A stretch of DNA of 64,000 nt from Sinohyriopsis cumingii (Eukaryota; Mollusca; Bivalvia; Unionida; Unionidae). A program made the position numbers and the translations under genes. This document shows positions 20,137-28,800 of this stretch, in pieces. Position 1 is the stretch's first letter. The number at the start of each line of letters is the position of its first letter. The stretch is from assembly GCA_028554795.2 (NCBI GenBank), contig JAPYKE020000281.1, forward strand, positions 243,501 through 307,500. The letters run 5' to 3'. Below the pieces are notes generated by a model. The model was not told where the DNA came from and made no database searches. It worked only from the letters and a program-made list of their open reading frames with translations.

Positions 20137-20741
20137 TCTTGGAAGAGGCTACTCTTTTTCTCTTGGGGTATTTTCTTGGATTGCAAGGCTTTGCGTGTGC
20201 GACCAGCAATAGGTGTCGAAGAGGAGGAGGATGTCTGTGCAGGGGATATCGGTTCTTGTTTCACTTCTGTCTTCACTTTCTTTTTCTCTTGTGATGAAGA
20301 AGGGGTGGCCATCATCTTTTTAATCCATCCAATTCTGGAGGTAGGTGGTGTTGTTAACTTGCGTACTTTTTCTGGTGGAGTTAGAAACCCTTCCTCTTCT
20401 TCTTCTCCTTTTTCTGTCTTGACCACTGGTACTGGTACTGGTACTGGTGATGGTGCTGGACTTTTCATCAAGGTCTTAAAATCTTTCAGAGTGGGTAGAG
20501 CTGTTTCGTCTAAAGCTTTCTGGTGAAAGAGTTGCAATCGTTGCAAGAGTTGACCGTACTTTTGCGATTTTTCTGTTTCGGACAAATCTTGGCGATCCAT
20601 CAAGGACTGCAATTCGTGTTGTAACTGGGACATTTCGCTCAAATTGGGATTGGGAGGTAAATGCGGGGTGCGTTGTTCTTGCCACCGATGGTATTCCATC
20701 CATCGTTTGTAAGGCACTAAAGCTAGTTTTCGTCCTTCCAT
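20121..20741 (-). CDS. Polinton-type hypothetical protein with helical N-terminus and basic tail
   Basis: A 206-residue protein. Residues 1-25 (RKLALVPYKRWMEYHRWQEQ) start a helical domain to about 92, followed by a Pro/Val and acidic linker (SPVPVPVPVV, EEEEEG), then a Lys/Ser/Pro-rich basic tail. Proteins beginning with a basic KL-V-P motif occur beside integrase genes in other Polintons, without known function; a scaffold or core role is possible. A TATA-like GATAAAAAGG (minus, about 20796-20787) overlaps the end of the upstream gene and puts the start site about 15-20 nt before the ATG. Confidence 0.75.
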   Translation of the reverse strand: MEGRKLALVPYKRWMEYHRWQEQRTPHLPPNPNLSEMSQLQHELQSLMDRQDLSETEKSQKYGQLLQRLQLFHQKALDETALPTLKDFKTLMKSPAPSPVPVPVPVVKTEKGEEEEEGFLTPPEKVRKLTTPPTSRIGWIKKMMATPSSSQEKKKVKTEVKQEPISPAQTSSSSSTPIAGRTRKALQSKKIPQEKKSSLFQEWVPY

Positions 20742-20790
20742 GGGGTTGTCAGGGATGAATTCTGAGATCTTGGGACTTCCGAAGGCCTTT

Positions 20791-21201
20791 TTATCTTGCT
20801 CCCATCAGTCCTCCCAACATGGTTCCCAAGACTCCTTTTAGTATGGGGCCTAACAAGAGAGGTAAAATGCCTCCACGTTGGACCAACATCTTCTTTTTTT
20901 GACGAATGGGAATTTTCTTTTGAACCATTTTCCGAAGAACGTGACGATGTTTGCCTAAGCATTGTTTCTGGTGTTTGGACAAAGGGATCGTGCCTTTCAA
21001 AACGTTCAAACAACATTCGCACACGGTATCGATGACCTCTTTGGAGGCCGTTTGAATGAGTTTTTTTCGTAGGGGTGGAGAAGCTTTGGACAGGACAGAT
21101 AACAGGTCCCCATGTTTGGCTAAACGTGGTGGCAGTCCTTTCCTTTTTTTTCCTTGGGGTTTTCTGGAGGGTGACATTTTTGCTTGTGGGTTCCGGGACA
21201 T
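20791..21201 (-). CDS. Small basic GG-motif protein, putative membrane-active or core protein
   Basis: A 136-residue protein: a basic N-terminus (1-30), an amphipathic helical core (33-70, DTVCECCLNVLKGTIPL), a basic stretch 85-105, then VQRGG at 108-111 followed by a Gly/Leu-rich hydrophobic C-terminus (ILPLLLGPILKGVLGTMLGG). This arrangement recurs widely in Polintons/adintoviruses and resembles adenovirus pVI/pX-like precursors. The GG could be a maturation-protease site releasing a membrane-active peptide (inference). An alternative start is M9. A TATA-like AGATAAAAGG lies at 21250-21241, about 45 nt upstream. It is partly homologous to the N-terminus of the 321-residue protein. Confidence 0.82.
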   Translation of the reverse strand: MSRNPQAKMSPSRKPQGKKRKGLPPRLAKHGDLLSVLSKASPPLRKKLIQTASKEVIDTVCECCLNVLKGTIPLSKHQKQCLGKHRHVLRKMVQKKIPIRQKKKMLVQRGGILPLLLGPILKGVLGTMLGGLMGAR

Positions 21202-21263
21202 TCACCGAACAGACACTAACGTCGATGACTTAACGCACACCCTTTTATCTTTTTTTTCTGGGA

Positions 21264-21452
21264 CTATCGCTTTGTCATAAAGGTGACAATGTTTTTCCGA
21301 AAATCGCCAAGGAATCCTCCCCTTTGTTGACGCCTCTTTTTCTTGGAACGACTGTGTCTTTTTTTAGGGTAACGTCGATGCTTGGCTAAGCGCTTTGTCG
21401 GATGACGCGTCTGCCTTTGTCTCTTTCTTTTGTGGCTTCTTGGAGGTGACAT
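21264..21452 (-). CDS. Protamine-like short basic protein with GG motif
   Basis: A 62-residue protein in which about half of residues 1-44 are Lys, Arg or His, followed by QQRGGFLGDF (GG at 45-46) and a short hydrophobic end. The layout matches condensing peptides of the adenovirus mu/pVII type, with a possible protease site at GG. It should bind and neutralise packaged DNA. Its own TATA (TATAAAAAG, minus 21501-21493) lies about 45 nt upstream of the ATG and overlaps the end of the next gene. Despite its size, promoter, composition and the shared GG motif support it as real. Confidence 0.78.
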   Translation of the reverse strand: MSPPRSHKRKRQRQTRHPTKRLAKHRRYPKKRHSRSKKKRRQQRGGFLGDFRKNIVTFMTKR

Positions 21453-21496
21453 CTTTTACAAGTTCACTGATACCCCCGACTTGGTCACAGGTCTTT

Positions 21497-22462
21497 TTAT
21501 ACTGGAACTCGTCGCCACTGATTGTCTTTACGTTTTATCAGTTTGAGGACAGGCATGACACGTCGTGCAGGATTACGTAACGGACTAAATCGAGCCAGTT
21601 CTTGCTTGGACAAATCCAGTAAACTTTGTAACATGCCCGATCTTTCATGGACTTTGATTTTGGGAGAAGGTACTTTGTGAGCAGCAGCCACTGCCGCTAA
21701 ATTGGAAGGTCCTGCCACTGGGGAAGTTCTTTTGGGGGTCATCAACGGAGAAGTTCTTGGTGTGATCAACGTCTCCAAGTACTCTTCAGTTCCTGGTGAC
21801 ATCAACGGAGAAGTGGACAAACGTGAGGCTGCCGGAGACGCTGTGGCAGGTCGTGGCTTGCGAGTGTAAGGTTGCGTCCTGGCCGAAGTGCCTCTCTTGC
21901 GACTAGTTTTCTTCTTCTTCTGTGGACTTTTCTTTTTCTGGGGACTTTTTCTCTGTTTCTTTTTCTGGGGGCTTCTTTTCTTTTTCCGGGGTGATGGTGG
22001 TGGTGTCTGGTAAGAGGAGGGTCCTGCCACTGGAGAAGTTATTCTTCTTGGGGACTTGGTCTTTTTCTTTTTCTTCTTGGGGCTTCGTTGGACTTTTGTC
22101 TTGGGGATAACTTTGGGGGCATTAGGATCCCATCTTAAGAGTGAGCGAATGATGACCCCTCCTAGAGTACCGCTCCCTCCAGGTTTCAAAATGATTTGTT
22201 TTTTGGTTTGAGTGTCGATGCGGGGATCGGCCAGTTGGACCAAAGCGACTTTGTTTCGATCGAAAAAGCGTTGGGTTTGATGAGGAATCTGAATGATTCC
22301 TTGGAGTAATTGACGTGCCGTCACCGTGAACCATCGTAAGACTTCTTTGAGACTAGCTTCTAAGACACGAGCTCGTGTTTGTGGATCTTTTTCTCGGCTG
22401 ATGCCATACAAGGCACGAATCAATTTGACGGGAAGATGTGACTGAAGGGACGTCATGTTCAC
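21497..22462 (-). CDS. GG-motif protein with H1-like SPxKKK-rich tail
   Basis: A 321-residue protein. Residues 8-102 share the plan of the 136-residue gene: a helical core, a LLQGIIQIP segment like VLKGTIPL, a basic/helical linker and a GG pair (KPGGSGTLGG at 93-102). Residues 115-205 are an extended Lys/Ser/Pro region with many SPQKKK and SPRKKK units, as in histone H1-type or SPKK minor-groove binders. SPVAGPS and TSPLMSP repeats follow, with a further basic C-terminal domain. It likely condenses DNA in the particle or nucleus. A TATA (CTATAAAAAC, minus 22503-22495) lies about 35 nt before the ATG, inside the 3' end of the ATPase gene. Confidence 0.8.
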   Translation of the reverse strand: MNMTSLQSHLPVKLIRALYGISREKDPQTRARVLEASLKEVLRWFTVTARQLLQGIIQIPHQTQRFFDRNKVALVQLADPRIDTQTKKQIILKPGGSGTLGGVIIRSLLRWDPNAPKVIPKTKVQRSPKKKKKKTKSPRRITSPVAGPSSYQTPPPSPRKKKRSPQKKKQRKSPQKKKSPQKKKKTSRKRGTSARTQPYTRKPRPATASPAASRLSTSPLMSPGTEEYLETLITPRTSPLMTPKRTSPVAGPSNLAAVAAAHKVPSPKIKVHERSGMLQSLLDLSKQELARFSPLRNPARRVMPVLKLIKRKDNQWRRVPV

Positions 22463-22497
22463 ACTGTGTGAGACAGACGAAAAAGGGTCTGAGGTTT

Positions 22498-23256
22498 TTA
22501 TAGATTTTTTTCATGGGAGGAGTGAAATGAAGTCGAGGACGGAGACGTGTACAGGACAGGCCCTCCGTCTTGGCACCAGTGGTGAAACAAGTGGGTACGA
22601 AATCGCAAATCCTCGGGAGTCGTAGGTTTCAAATCGACGAGTAAATAGGCGTGTGGCGTTTGAGTGGCATCGTCGTACGCCTGAGTCAGCCAAGGCGTTC
22701 CTAACTGTTTGGCTAAGACTTGCACTTGCGATTTATCTCGAGGGCTTTTAAACAAGACCACGTAATGCGCATTGAGACTGATGGTGCGATGGGCTTTACT
22801 TTGTTGAAACAAATTTTGGGTGATGTAAACGACACTGGCATTACGGTGATGCCCTTTGCGCGTGAACCACAATTTAATTTCTTCTTCGTCTTCTCCTAAC
22901 ATGTCGTCGAAAATGACCAAATGGGTTAGACGGGAGTCAGAGACGATGCCATCGTCTTCTTTAGGAATGCCTTCCACAAACACGATGGAATCGCCTTGAC
23001 TTTCTCGCAAGAGGTTGTACGCCGATTGCCACTCTTTGTAACACCACACGATCCGTTGAGGGGGTCGATCGATCAAATGATGTTTATGTTCGATCAAACG
23101 TTTGACGAATTCGGTTTTGCCTGAACCGCTAGGTCCAGCAATGAGCATGTTAAAGGGATGGCGAAGATACAAAGCCTCCCAACTGGCACGATCTAAGTGT
23201 TCGTCGATGACTTTGACAGTAGAGGAAGAGGGAGCAGAGACAGCAGAGGTAGCCAT
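22498..23256 (-). CDS. ATP: FtsK/HerA-type DNA packaging ATPase
   Basis: A 252-residue P-loop ATPase from the ATG at 23256. Walker A is GPSGSGKT (residues 41-48), followed by a basic helix. Walker B is LVIFDD (113-118). A conserved VVYITQNLFQQ segment corresponds to the sensor region. This is the genome-packaging motor of Polintons and related dsDNA viruses. An open frame extends 15 codons upstream to 23301, but a strong TATA (AGTATATAAAC, minus about 23314-23304) places the start site near 23280, inside that extension, so 23256 is the better start. The promoter decides the call. Confidence 0.93.
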   Translation of the reverse strand: MATSAVSAPSSSTVKVIDEHLDRASWEALYLRHPFNMLIAGPSGSGKTEFVKRLIEHKHHLIDRPPQRIVWCYKEWQSAYNLLRESQGDSIVFVEGIPKEDDGIVSDSRLTHLVIFDDMLGEDEEEIKLWFTRKGHHRNASVVYITQNLFQQSKAHRTISLNAHYVVLFKSPRDKSQVQVLAKQLGTPWLTQAYDDATQTPHAYLLVDLKPTTPEDLRFRTHLFHHWCQDGGPVLYTSPSSTSFHSSHEKNL

Positions 23257-23327
23257 GGCATGAGAAATGTCACTTGTGACACGAAAAAACAAACAAGACA
23301 AGAGTTTATATACTTTTTCAGAACACG

Positions 23328-23333
23328 TTTATT
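23328..23333 (-). terminator. Poly(A) signal for the overlapping small-gene cluster
   Basis: AATAAA on the minus strand, 7 nt beyond the stop of the TM protein and just upstream of the ATPase TATA box, giving a compact gene boundary. Confidence 0.7.
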
Positions 23334-23340
23334 GAATGTT

Positions 23341-23751
23341 TCAAATATGAACACGAAAGACAAATATACATACAACCCAAATAGTGATGTACAGGAATAT
23401 AAAACACAGCAAAGCGATCAAAGTGGAATATAAACAAGTGTCTGTACAACATGTTTTGGTTAACCAAGATGTCCTAGGGACAGTGTGTAATGTTCTTACA
23501 GTCTCTACATGAGGTATTGTCACACAAGTGTCCTCCCGGAATGACCTTTCAGGCATGTCCATGACAGTCCTGTCCTGAAGCGAGTGGTTGTTCTCGGTGA
23601 CGGGTTCTTCTGGCACCGTCACTAACACGGGTTGAAAAGTAACTTTTTTCCTTGAACAACTCTTGTGCATACTGGGCCACTTCTTGGGTCCAAGCCTCAA
23701 AACCCCCCTTTTTCCAATCACGAACATCTGTCCAATGAGGGTGTAAGTCAC
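23341..23751 (-). CDS. Putative tail-anchored membrane protein (overlaps next ORF)
   Basis: An open frame of 136 codons whose last 30 residues form one hydrophobic segment (LYSTLIALLCFIFLYITIWV) ending in FVFRVHI. The upstream half reads in a second frame over the 3' part of the gene at 23890-23549, so the true start is uncertain. The ATG at 23670 (MHKSCSRKK...) would give a 109-residue tail-anchored protein. An AATAAA follows the stop directly. It may be expressed by splicing, leaky scanning or reinitiation. No family is recognised. Confidence 0.5.
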   Translation of the reverse strand: MTYTLIGQMFVIGKRGVLRLGPKKWPSMHKSCSRKKVTFQPVLVTVPEEPVTENNHSLQDRTVMDMPERSFREDTCVTIPHVETVRTLHTVPRTSWLTKTCCTDTCLYSTLIALLCFIFLYITIWVVCIFVFRVHI

Positions 23752-23890
23752 AAGCTACACACACATCGTCATACACGTCTTGGGTCGCTAAAAGTTGACG
23801 AATCTTTTTTTCCTGTTGAGGTCGAGAAGTATCCAGATGAAAACGCAAGGCTTTGAACAAAAGGAGTTTTTCGTGACCATTTAAGGCCAT
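23549..23890 (-). CDS. Small hypothetical protein overlapping two neighbours
   Basis: From the ATG at 23890 (MALNGHEKLLLFKALRFHLD) a 113-residue protein: helical N-terminus, then DDVCVACDLHPHWTDVRDW and a helical EVAQYAQELFKEKS. The open frame extends further upstream to 23974 but without clear support. The start overlaps the stop of the 74-codon ORF by ten bases, and its last 40 codons overlap the TM protein ORF in another frame. The C-terminal part (after about residue 87) has odd composition and may not be used if the transcript is spliced into the TM frame. Unknown function. Confidence 0.5.
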   Translation of the reverse strand: MALNGHEKLLLFKALRFHLDTSRPQQEKKIRQLLATQDVYDDVCVACDLHPHWTDVRDWKKGGFEAWTQEVAQYAQELFKEKSYFSTRVSDGARRTRHREQPLASGQDCHGHA

Positions 23891-24105
23891 GGAGGTGGTA
23901 AGTACTGATCGTAAAGAGTCCACAAAGAATCGGCTGGTAAACGAAATCCCAGAAAACAAGTCACTAAGACACACACCACTTGTCGTCCAAAATTGAATGG
24001 ATACAGTTCTTGTAATAATTGATGGTAATGATCCACGGTTTGAATATGGTCATTGAGTTCCTTCCACGGAATCTGTTGGATGACATGTGACATAAACCGT
24101 GGCAT
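23881..24105 (-). CDS. Small hypothetical protein (74 aa)
   Basis: Helical N-terminus (MPRFMSHVIQQIPWKELNDH), then a hydrophobic VVCVLVTCFLGF segment and an aromatic/Pro end. A TATA-like AATATAAAAAC (minus about 24124-24114) is so close that the true start may be the second Met (24093). It overlaps the 3' end of the 172-residue F-box-like gene by 56 nt. No known family; promoter and packing suggest a gene. Confidence 0.45.
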   Translation of the reverse strand: MPRFMSHVIQQIPWKELNDHIQTVDHYHQLLQELYPFNFGRQVVCVLVTCFLGFRLPADSLWTLYDQYLPPPWP

Positions 24106-24568
24106 GGCAGCCTGTTTTTATATTCTCTTTTTTTCGGATGCAATAGACGTACTTTCTAGCCAGAGATCTTCGTTCTCCAGTAGGGAATCTAAATCTTGCA
24201 TACTGTAACCGAAACGTCAGAGTTCGTTTAGGTGTTTCCTCTTCCTCTAAGTAGATTCCACGTAAAATATGTTGGTAATCCTTTAACTTGTCTTCCTCAA
24301 TGTATTGCTGTAGGTGAATCTCGAAGTAACCATAATTATGAACATGTCGATCATTAGCGACCTCAAAGTGTTGAACAATGTCTGACCATTGAAAGAATTT
24401 CTGACGAATCAGTTCTTTTATACCATTCAAGTACCAGTGGTTAAAGATCTGGTGACGTATCGGATGCAATTGTTCTTTACGTTTCACTTGTATTTTCACC
24501 AGCTCTCGGTAAATGCGTTCTCTCAACTCCACAGGCAAAGCACGAATGTTCTCTTGTAAAGTATCCAT
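24050..24568 (-). CDS. F-box-like accessory protein, paralogue 2
   Basis: A 172-residue protein starting MDTLQENIRALPVELRERIY. The LPVELRERIYREL segment has the look of the first helix of an F-box, which binds Skp1 in SCF ubiquitin ligases; the match is short and the call tentative. The body has conserved Trp/Tyr positions shared with the next gene (HWYL, W.DI, and a C-terminal R.RF..GE...C..Y..C pattern). The first 40 residues and their DNA are almost identical to the neighbour at 24581-25036, showing a recent tandem duplication or conversion. The downstream halves are much more diverged. Confidence 0.65.
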   Translation of the reverse strand: MDTLQENIRALPVELRERIYRELVKIQVKRKEQLHPIRHQIFNHWYLNGIKELIRQKFFQWSDIVQHFEVANDRHVHNYGYFEIHLQQYIEEDKLKDYQHILRGIYLEEEETPKRTLTFRLQYARFRFPTGERRSLARKYVYCIRKKENIKTGCHATVYVTCHPTDSVEGTQ

Positions 24569-24580
24569 GAATAGGTCATA

Positions 24581-25036
24581 CTAAATCCTCTTTGGTCTGA
24601 CACAAGAAATGTACTCTTTGCACAAACATGGTTTCACTTCAGTGTCGAATTTAAATCGTTGAGTCACTAATCTACACATTACAATTCGTTCAGAAGTTTC
24701 CTCTTTCACCAAGTTGACATTGTGTTCAAAAAGTTTGTAATTCGTTAACTCTTCCTCTGGAATTCGATGCAATACGTTTACAATGTAGTAACTACAATCG
24801 TCCATACCAAACCATTCCTTTTTATAACCAGAAGGTCGTTGATCAATGTCTGTCCAATGGAACACTTTCAATTGAATCAGTCCTTGTATAGCCTTCAGGT
24901 ACCAGTGGTTCAAACACCGGTGACGTATCGGATGCAATTGTTCTTTACGTTTCACTTGTATTTTGACCAGCTCTCGGTAAATGCGTTCTCTCAACTCCAC
25001 AGGCAAAGCACGAATGTTCTCTTGTAAAGTATCCAT
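24581..25036 (-). CDS. F-box-like accessory protein, paralogue 1
   Basis: A 151-residue protein from the ATG at 25036, the start aligned with its tandem copy; an in-frame ATG two codons upstream (25042) also exists. The N-terminal 40 residues (MDTLQENIRALPVELRERIY, then RELVKIQVKRKEQLHPIRH) match the neighbour almost exactly. The rest has diverged, with about one residue in three shared. No catalytic motif is seen. A virus-like element with F-box-like proteins beside an IAP-like gene suggests an accessory block acting on host ubiquitin or cell-death pathways (inference). Confidence 0.65.
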   Translation of the reverse strand: MDTLQENIRALPVELRERIYRELVKIQVKRKEQLHPIRHRCLNHWYLKAIQGLIQLKVFHWTDIDQRPSGYKKEWFGMDDCSYYIVNVLHRIPEEELTNYKLFEHNVNLVKEETSERIVMCRLVTQRFKFDTEVKPCLCKEYISCVRPKRI

Positions 25037-25064
25037 GAACAAATGATTATGGTAAGAAGTTACT

Positions 25065-25808
25065 TCAATGTCTCGGTCCCACTAAAGGTAAGTAATGACA
25101 ATTCGGTGACCATCGAGCATGTTCAACGAAGGCCGAATCTTGCGGTTCCCAGTGGTGAAGTGACACACCGCAACTGAAGCACTTGACTTTATCTCCTTCG
25201 CCCAAGTAGAAAAATCCGGCTCTGGCTAATTCTTCGGGGGTCGGTCCTCCCAGATACTTTGGCCATTTTCCTTTGAACGATTGAAGACGATTTTCAAAGT
25301 CGCAGTATTCCGACGAACGCACAGGAAACGAATATTCGTTTTTCACAGGTTCGTTTCGATGAGGGTTGAGTGAAATGGGTAGGAGTTTGCTCAGGGCTGG
25401 ATGACATCCGTAGGGAGGTAAACGTGAAGGTCGACATTCCCCTTTAAAACGAAACCCAGTAAAATGTCCAAGAGGACGAGCAGCATCGCTTTCGCATCCC
25501 ACAGGTTTGACACGCACAGCATCACTTTCCATGACAGGGGTAGGGGCACTAAAGTTCCCATGATGCTTTACGGCATCGCTCAGGTCACAAGGTACAGCAT
25601 CGGTCCCATCGCAAGGCTCACAATCGCACTCGTCTGCAAACTCCGTTACGCAATTACAATGGTAACCACATGGACAATCGCAGTTTCCTTCCGGACATTT
25701 TCCGTCACAATGCATGGGTCTTATCCATCCAATATTAGTCACACTAGAGGAAGATACAACTTTTTTACAATCCCCAAACTGGAACGATGTCTCTTTCAAA
25801 GTATTCAT
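25065..25808 (-). CDS. BIR-domain (inhibitor-of-apoptosis-like) protein
   Basis: A 247-residue protein. Residues 171-240 are a type II BIR domain: ENRLQSFKGKW, then ELARAGFFYLGEGDKVKCF, and zinc ligands C210-x2-C213-x16-H230-x6-C237 with EHARW before the last. BIR proteins bind caspases or IAP antagonists and block apoptosis. No RING is present, so it lacks its own E3 activity. The N-terminal part (34-75) is very Cys-rich (CPEGNCDCPCGYHCNC), followed by SDAV/SDAA repeats. The TATA box TATATAAAAA (minus 25874-25865) sits about 60 nt before the ATG. Likely captured from a host and kept by the element; intact. Confidence 0.93.
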   Translation of the reverse strand: MNTLKETSFQFGDCKKVVSSSSVTNIGWIRPMHCDGKCPEGNCDCPCGYHCNCVTEFADECDCEPCDGTDAVPCDLSDAVKHHGNFSAPTPVMESDAVRVKPVGCESDAARPLGHFTGFRFKGECRPSRLPPYGCHPALSKLLPISLNPHRNEPVKNEYSFPVRSSEYCDFENRLQSFKGKWPKYLGGPTPEELARAGFFYLGEGDKVKCFSCGVSLHHWEPQDSAFVEHARWSPNCHYLPLVGPRH

Positions 25809-25853
25809 CTTGTTTGCTCGGTCTTGGTAGTCACAATGAACTATCGATCTTGC

Positions 25854-28800
25854 CTAGGGTTCCTTTTTTATATACAGACCAATACCGACGTGACCGTACG
25901 GTAAGGTGAAATGATTGGGAAGTCGAACTCGCTTCTGGTATACAATTTGATAGACTTTCTCCAAGGGTCGACTGACGATGTGGTGAGTGGGTAAACGTAC
26001 AATTTTGTTCGGTTGATAGGTGGTCACTATAAAGTTTCCATCCTCTCCCGATTGCAAGGCTTCTTTCAATACCCCAAAGTTGACCACTCGACTGGTACGA
26101 TAATTCAGAGTCAGTCCTTTCACTTTGCACGTCGTGTGCACTTCTCCTTGTTTGTCCCGGTATTCGTAGCCGTAATTTTTGGGACCGCCACTGACGAAAC
26201 TTAGAATCTTGTCGTCGGGATGTTCGTCTGTCCAGGCTCCTAAACGGTCTCCTTCGATGTTAGGGTGATGTTGAATCGGGTGATGGATGTAAATGCAACT
26301 GTCCGTGTCAAAGTACAGGACGCGTTCCCCTAACAGTTCTAAAGCTTCGTACAATTTTAAGCGAGCATGGGCTGTCACGTAAGCCGCAATGATGACATTT
26401 CCAAAAGGGTCGTCTTGTACGAAGTCCAGATCTTCTTCGTAATTGACCAAGATCAAATTCTCTCGAACGACGTCCACGTGTTTCATGTATTTGGTTTTGT
26501 CGTGAATCATCTGGAAGTAGCGGGAAGGTTCTGTCAAATATTCCGTCTTGGGTTAACACGGTCGTTGTGCCATTTTACCCCACAAGCAATTTAACATCAC
26601 TTTGGCAAACGATCGCCTGCCTTCGTTTTTCTCGATGTGGTCTAAAGTGATACCTTCTTGTTCGTAATATTTCTCTTTGAATTTTATTTGGTCTTGGGGA
26701 GTGTGACACCAGGAAGGATAGCCGCTGGCTTCTTGCTTCAGTTTCAAAAAGGCATCCACGTAGTCTGCGAAAATGCCTTTCTGCGTGGGGTCACCCTTGC
26801 GGTACTGTTGTGTCTTGGGAAAGTGGCAAATTTCGTACACTTCTAACAGTTGGTATCCCATGTCCAGAGCTTTGAACAATTCCACGCTGACCCAGGTTCC
26901 CGTCAAGGCCTGTTCTTCCTGGCTGTGCTGACAAGGCTGGTCTTGGTTGCACGTTTCGGCACAAGTACGGCACAAGGGAAACATCAGTTTGCCTTGACAA
27001 TGGTGAGGTAAGACGGGATGGTATAGGTTCGTGGGAGGCAAAACTTTGCACTTGATCAAGCCTTCGTATTGTCGAATGTTTTTCAGGTCGATGTGTTCCG
27101 TCAGCAATTGCGGGTGCCCTACGGGAAAGCGACAATATTTGCACACGTAGGGATACAGCGAACACACGTCCAAGTATTTGATTTCTTCTCCTTTCTCTTC
27201 GTCGGCTTGGTACAGCAAACAGGTGGCATTGGTCCTTCCTCCGTACAAACTATCCCTCGGGTTCAGCGGGTCCATGAACTGGTAACTTTCCACGAGACGT
27301 TTAAACTCGGGATCGGTTTTCATACGGTGATCGTACTCGTGTTCCCACATTTCCACCACTTGGTATCCTTCCTGTTCCAACTTTAGGCGTCGCTGACAAG
27401 TGTCCTGGTACAAGTCTTCCATGGTTCGTTGCAAAAACTGATTTTTAGTACCACGGTCAGGGTAACAGACGGGACATCCGTGAAATAAGCAACCGTTAAA
27501 CTCGTACACGATCTTGGGGTTTTCTAAGTCCCAGCCATCGACCGAATATGTTCCGATGGTCTTTTCGCCCCCTCCGTTGCGGGCATGCTGAATCCACTTG
27601 TCTTCCTTGTCGCACAAGTAATGTAACCAACGTAGGGCTTTGACCGAGTACTGACGTTTGACAAAGTGGGTCGTTTGAGGACTGATGACAGCCACGGTGT
27701 TTTCAGGCATGAATCGTTGTCGATACACTAAGGAACACGCTTTGGCAATGGTGCAAGCTTCTTTCAAAGGATCGACCCCTCCGTGTTCCATGAACAGTTC
27801 TCGAAATTTTCCACAGCAACGCCGTAAAATGTCCACGTCGGAACGACAATACTTTAGCATTTCTTCCTGAAAGTCGAAAGGGTCCGAAGCGTGAGCCTGG
27901 TACCAAGCGTAGAAAGCTTGTCGTTGTTCGGTACGCATGTTGTCGGGGTCGTAATAGTGAGCCTCAGGTAAATGGGGTAGAACGGCGTGTTGATTGGCTT
28001 CCGTATTGAAAAAGTGTGGAAAGTACCCTTTAGCCATTTCTGTCATTCCAAACGTTTTAGGCATTCGACTCAAAGGCATGGCCAAATAGCTCATCGAATC
28101 TTTAAACTGTACTTGTCCCACTTGCATGAAAATGATTTTGGCTCCGTTCAAAGTCACTTTAGGACGCTCGGTGCCTTGTTCCGTATAGTACCTCAAAAGA
28201 AACTGTCCATCGTATCCGGAGAAATTGTGAGCCATCACCGTGTCATGACGATGACAATCTCCGTAACGTTCGATGTCCTCTTGGCTCCACGTCTTGTCGA
28301 TGGGGTCTAAGACCCATCGAGCAAAATCGGCTAACGTGTTCGGTCCCCGAAAGATTTTTTCACGTCCTCCAGGAATCTTGCTGCAGTGAGGGCAATGATT
28401 GAAGATAGGTTCTTGAATGCACTTCTCGCACGCTCGATGAGCCACGCAAAAATTAGGAATGTGAATGCCGGTCTCTTGCATGCATTCGAAATCGAAAAAG
28501 ATGAAATTGCCTTTCTTCTTGTGACCGTCCTCTTTCTCTGGTGAGGGTTGGTATTTTTGCACGTAGCATTGGTGTTCCAAGTCCACGATGTGGTGACAAA
28601 TGTGACATTTTTTCTTTCCTCGACATACGTGTGCCTTGGCATTATTGGTAAGTATGCCTTGTCCACACGTAGGGCACAATCTCAGGAGTTGACAAGCGCA
28701 TTTCTTCTGTGAACCTTGCGTCTTCAAATGTTGTTGGTAACAGGTAGGGCTGACAAACGTGCGCAGACAAGTGGAACAAGGCACTGGTTCTTCGCTCAGA

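Noticed and set aside
24050-25036. Assembly duplication of the F-box-like genes
   Set aside because: Only the first 120 bp are nearly identical; the bodies differ throughout, so both copies are real.
25854-26537. Separate gene for the PolB C-terminal part
   Set aside because: It begins with a TTG codon five codons after the TAA and lies in the same frame as PolB, so it is the severed end of one gene.
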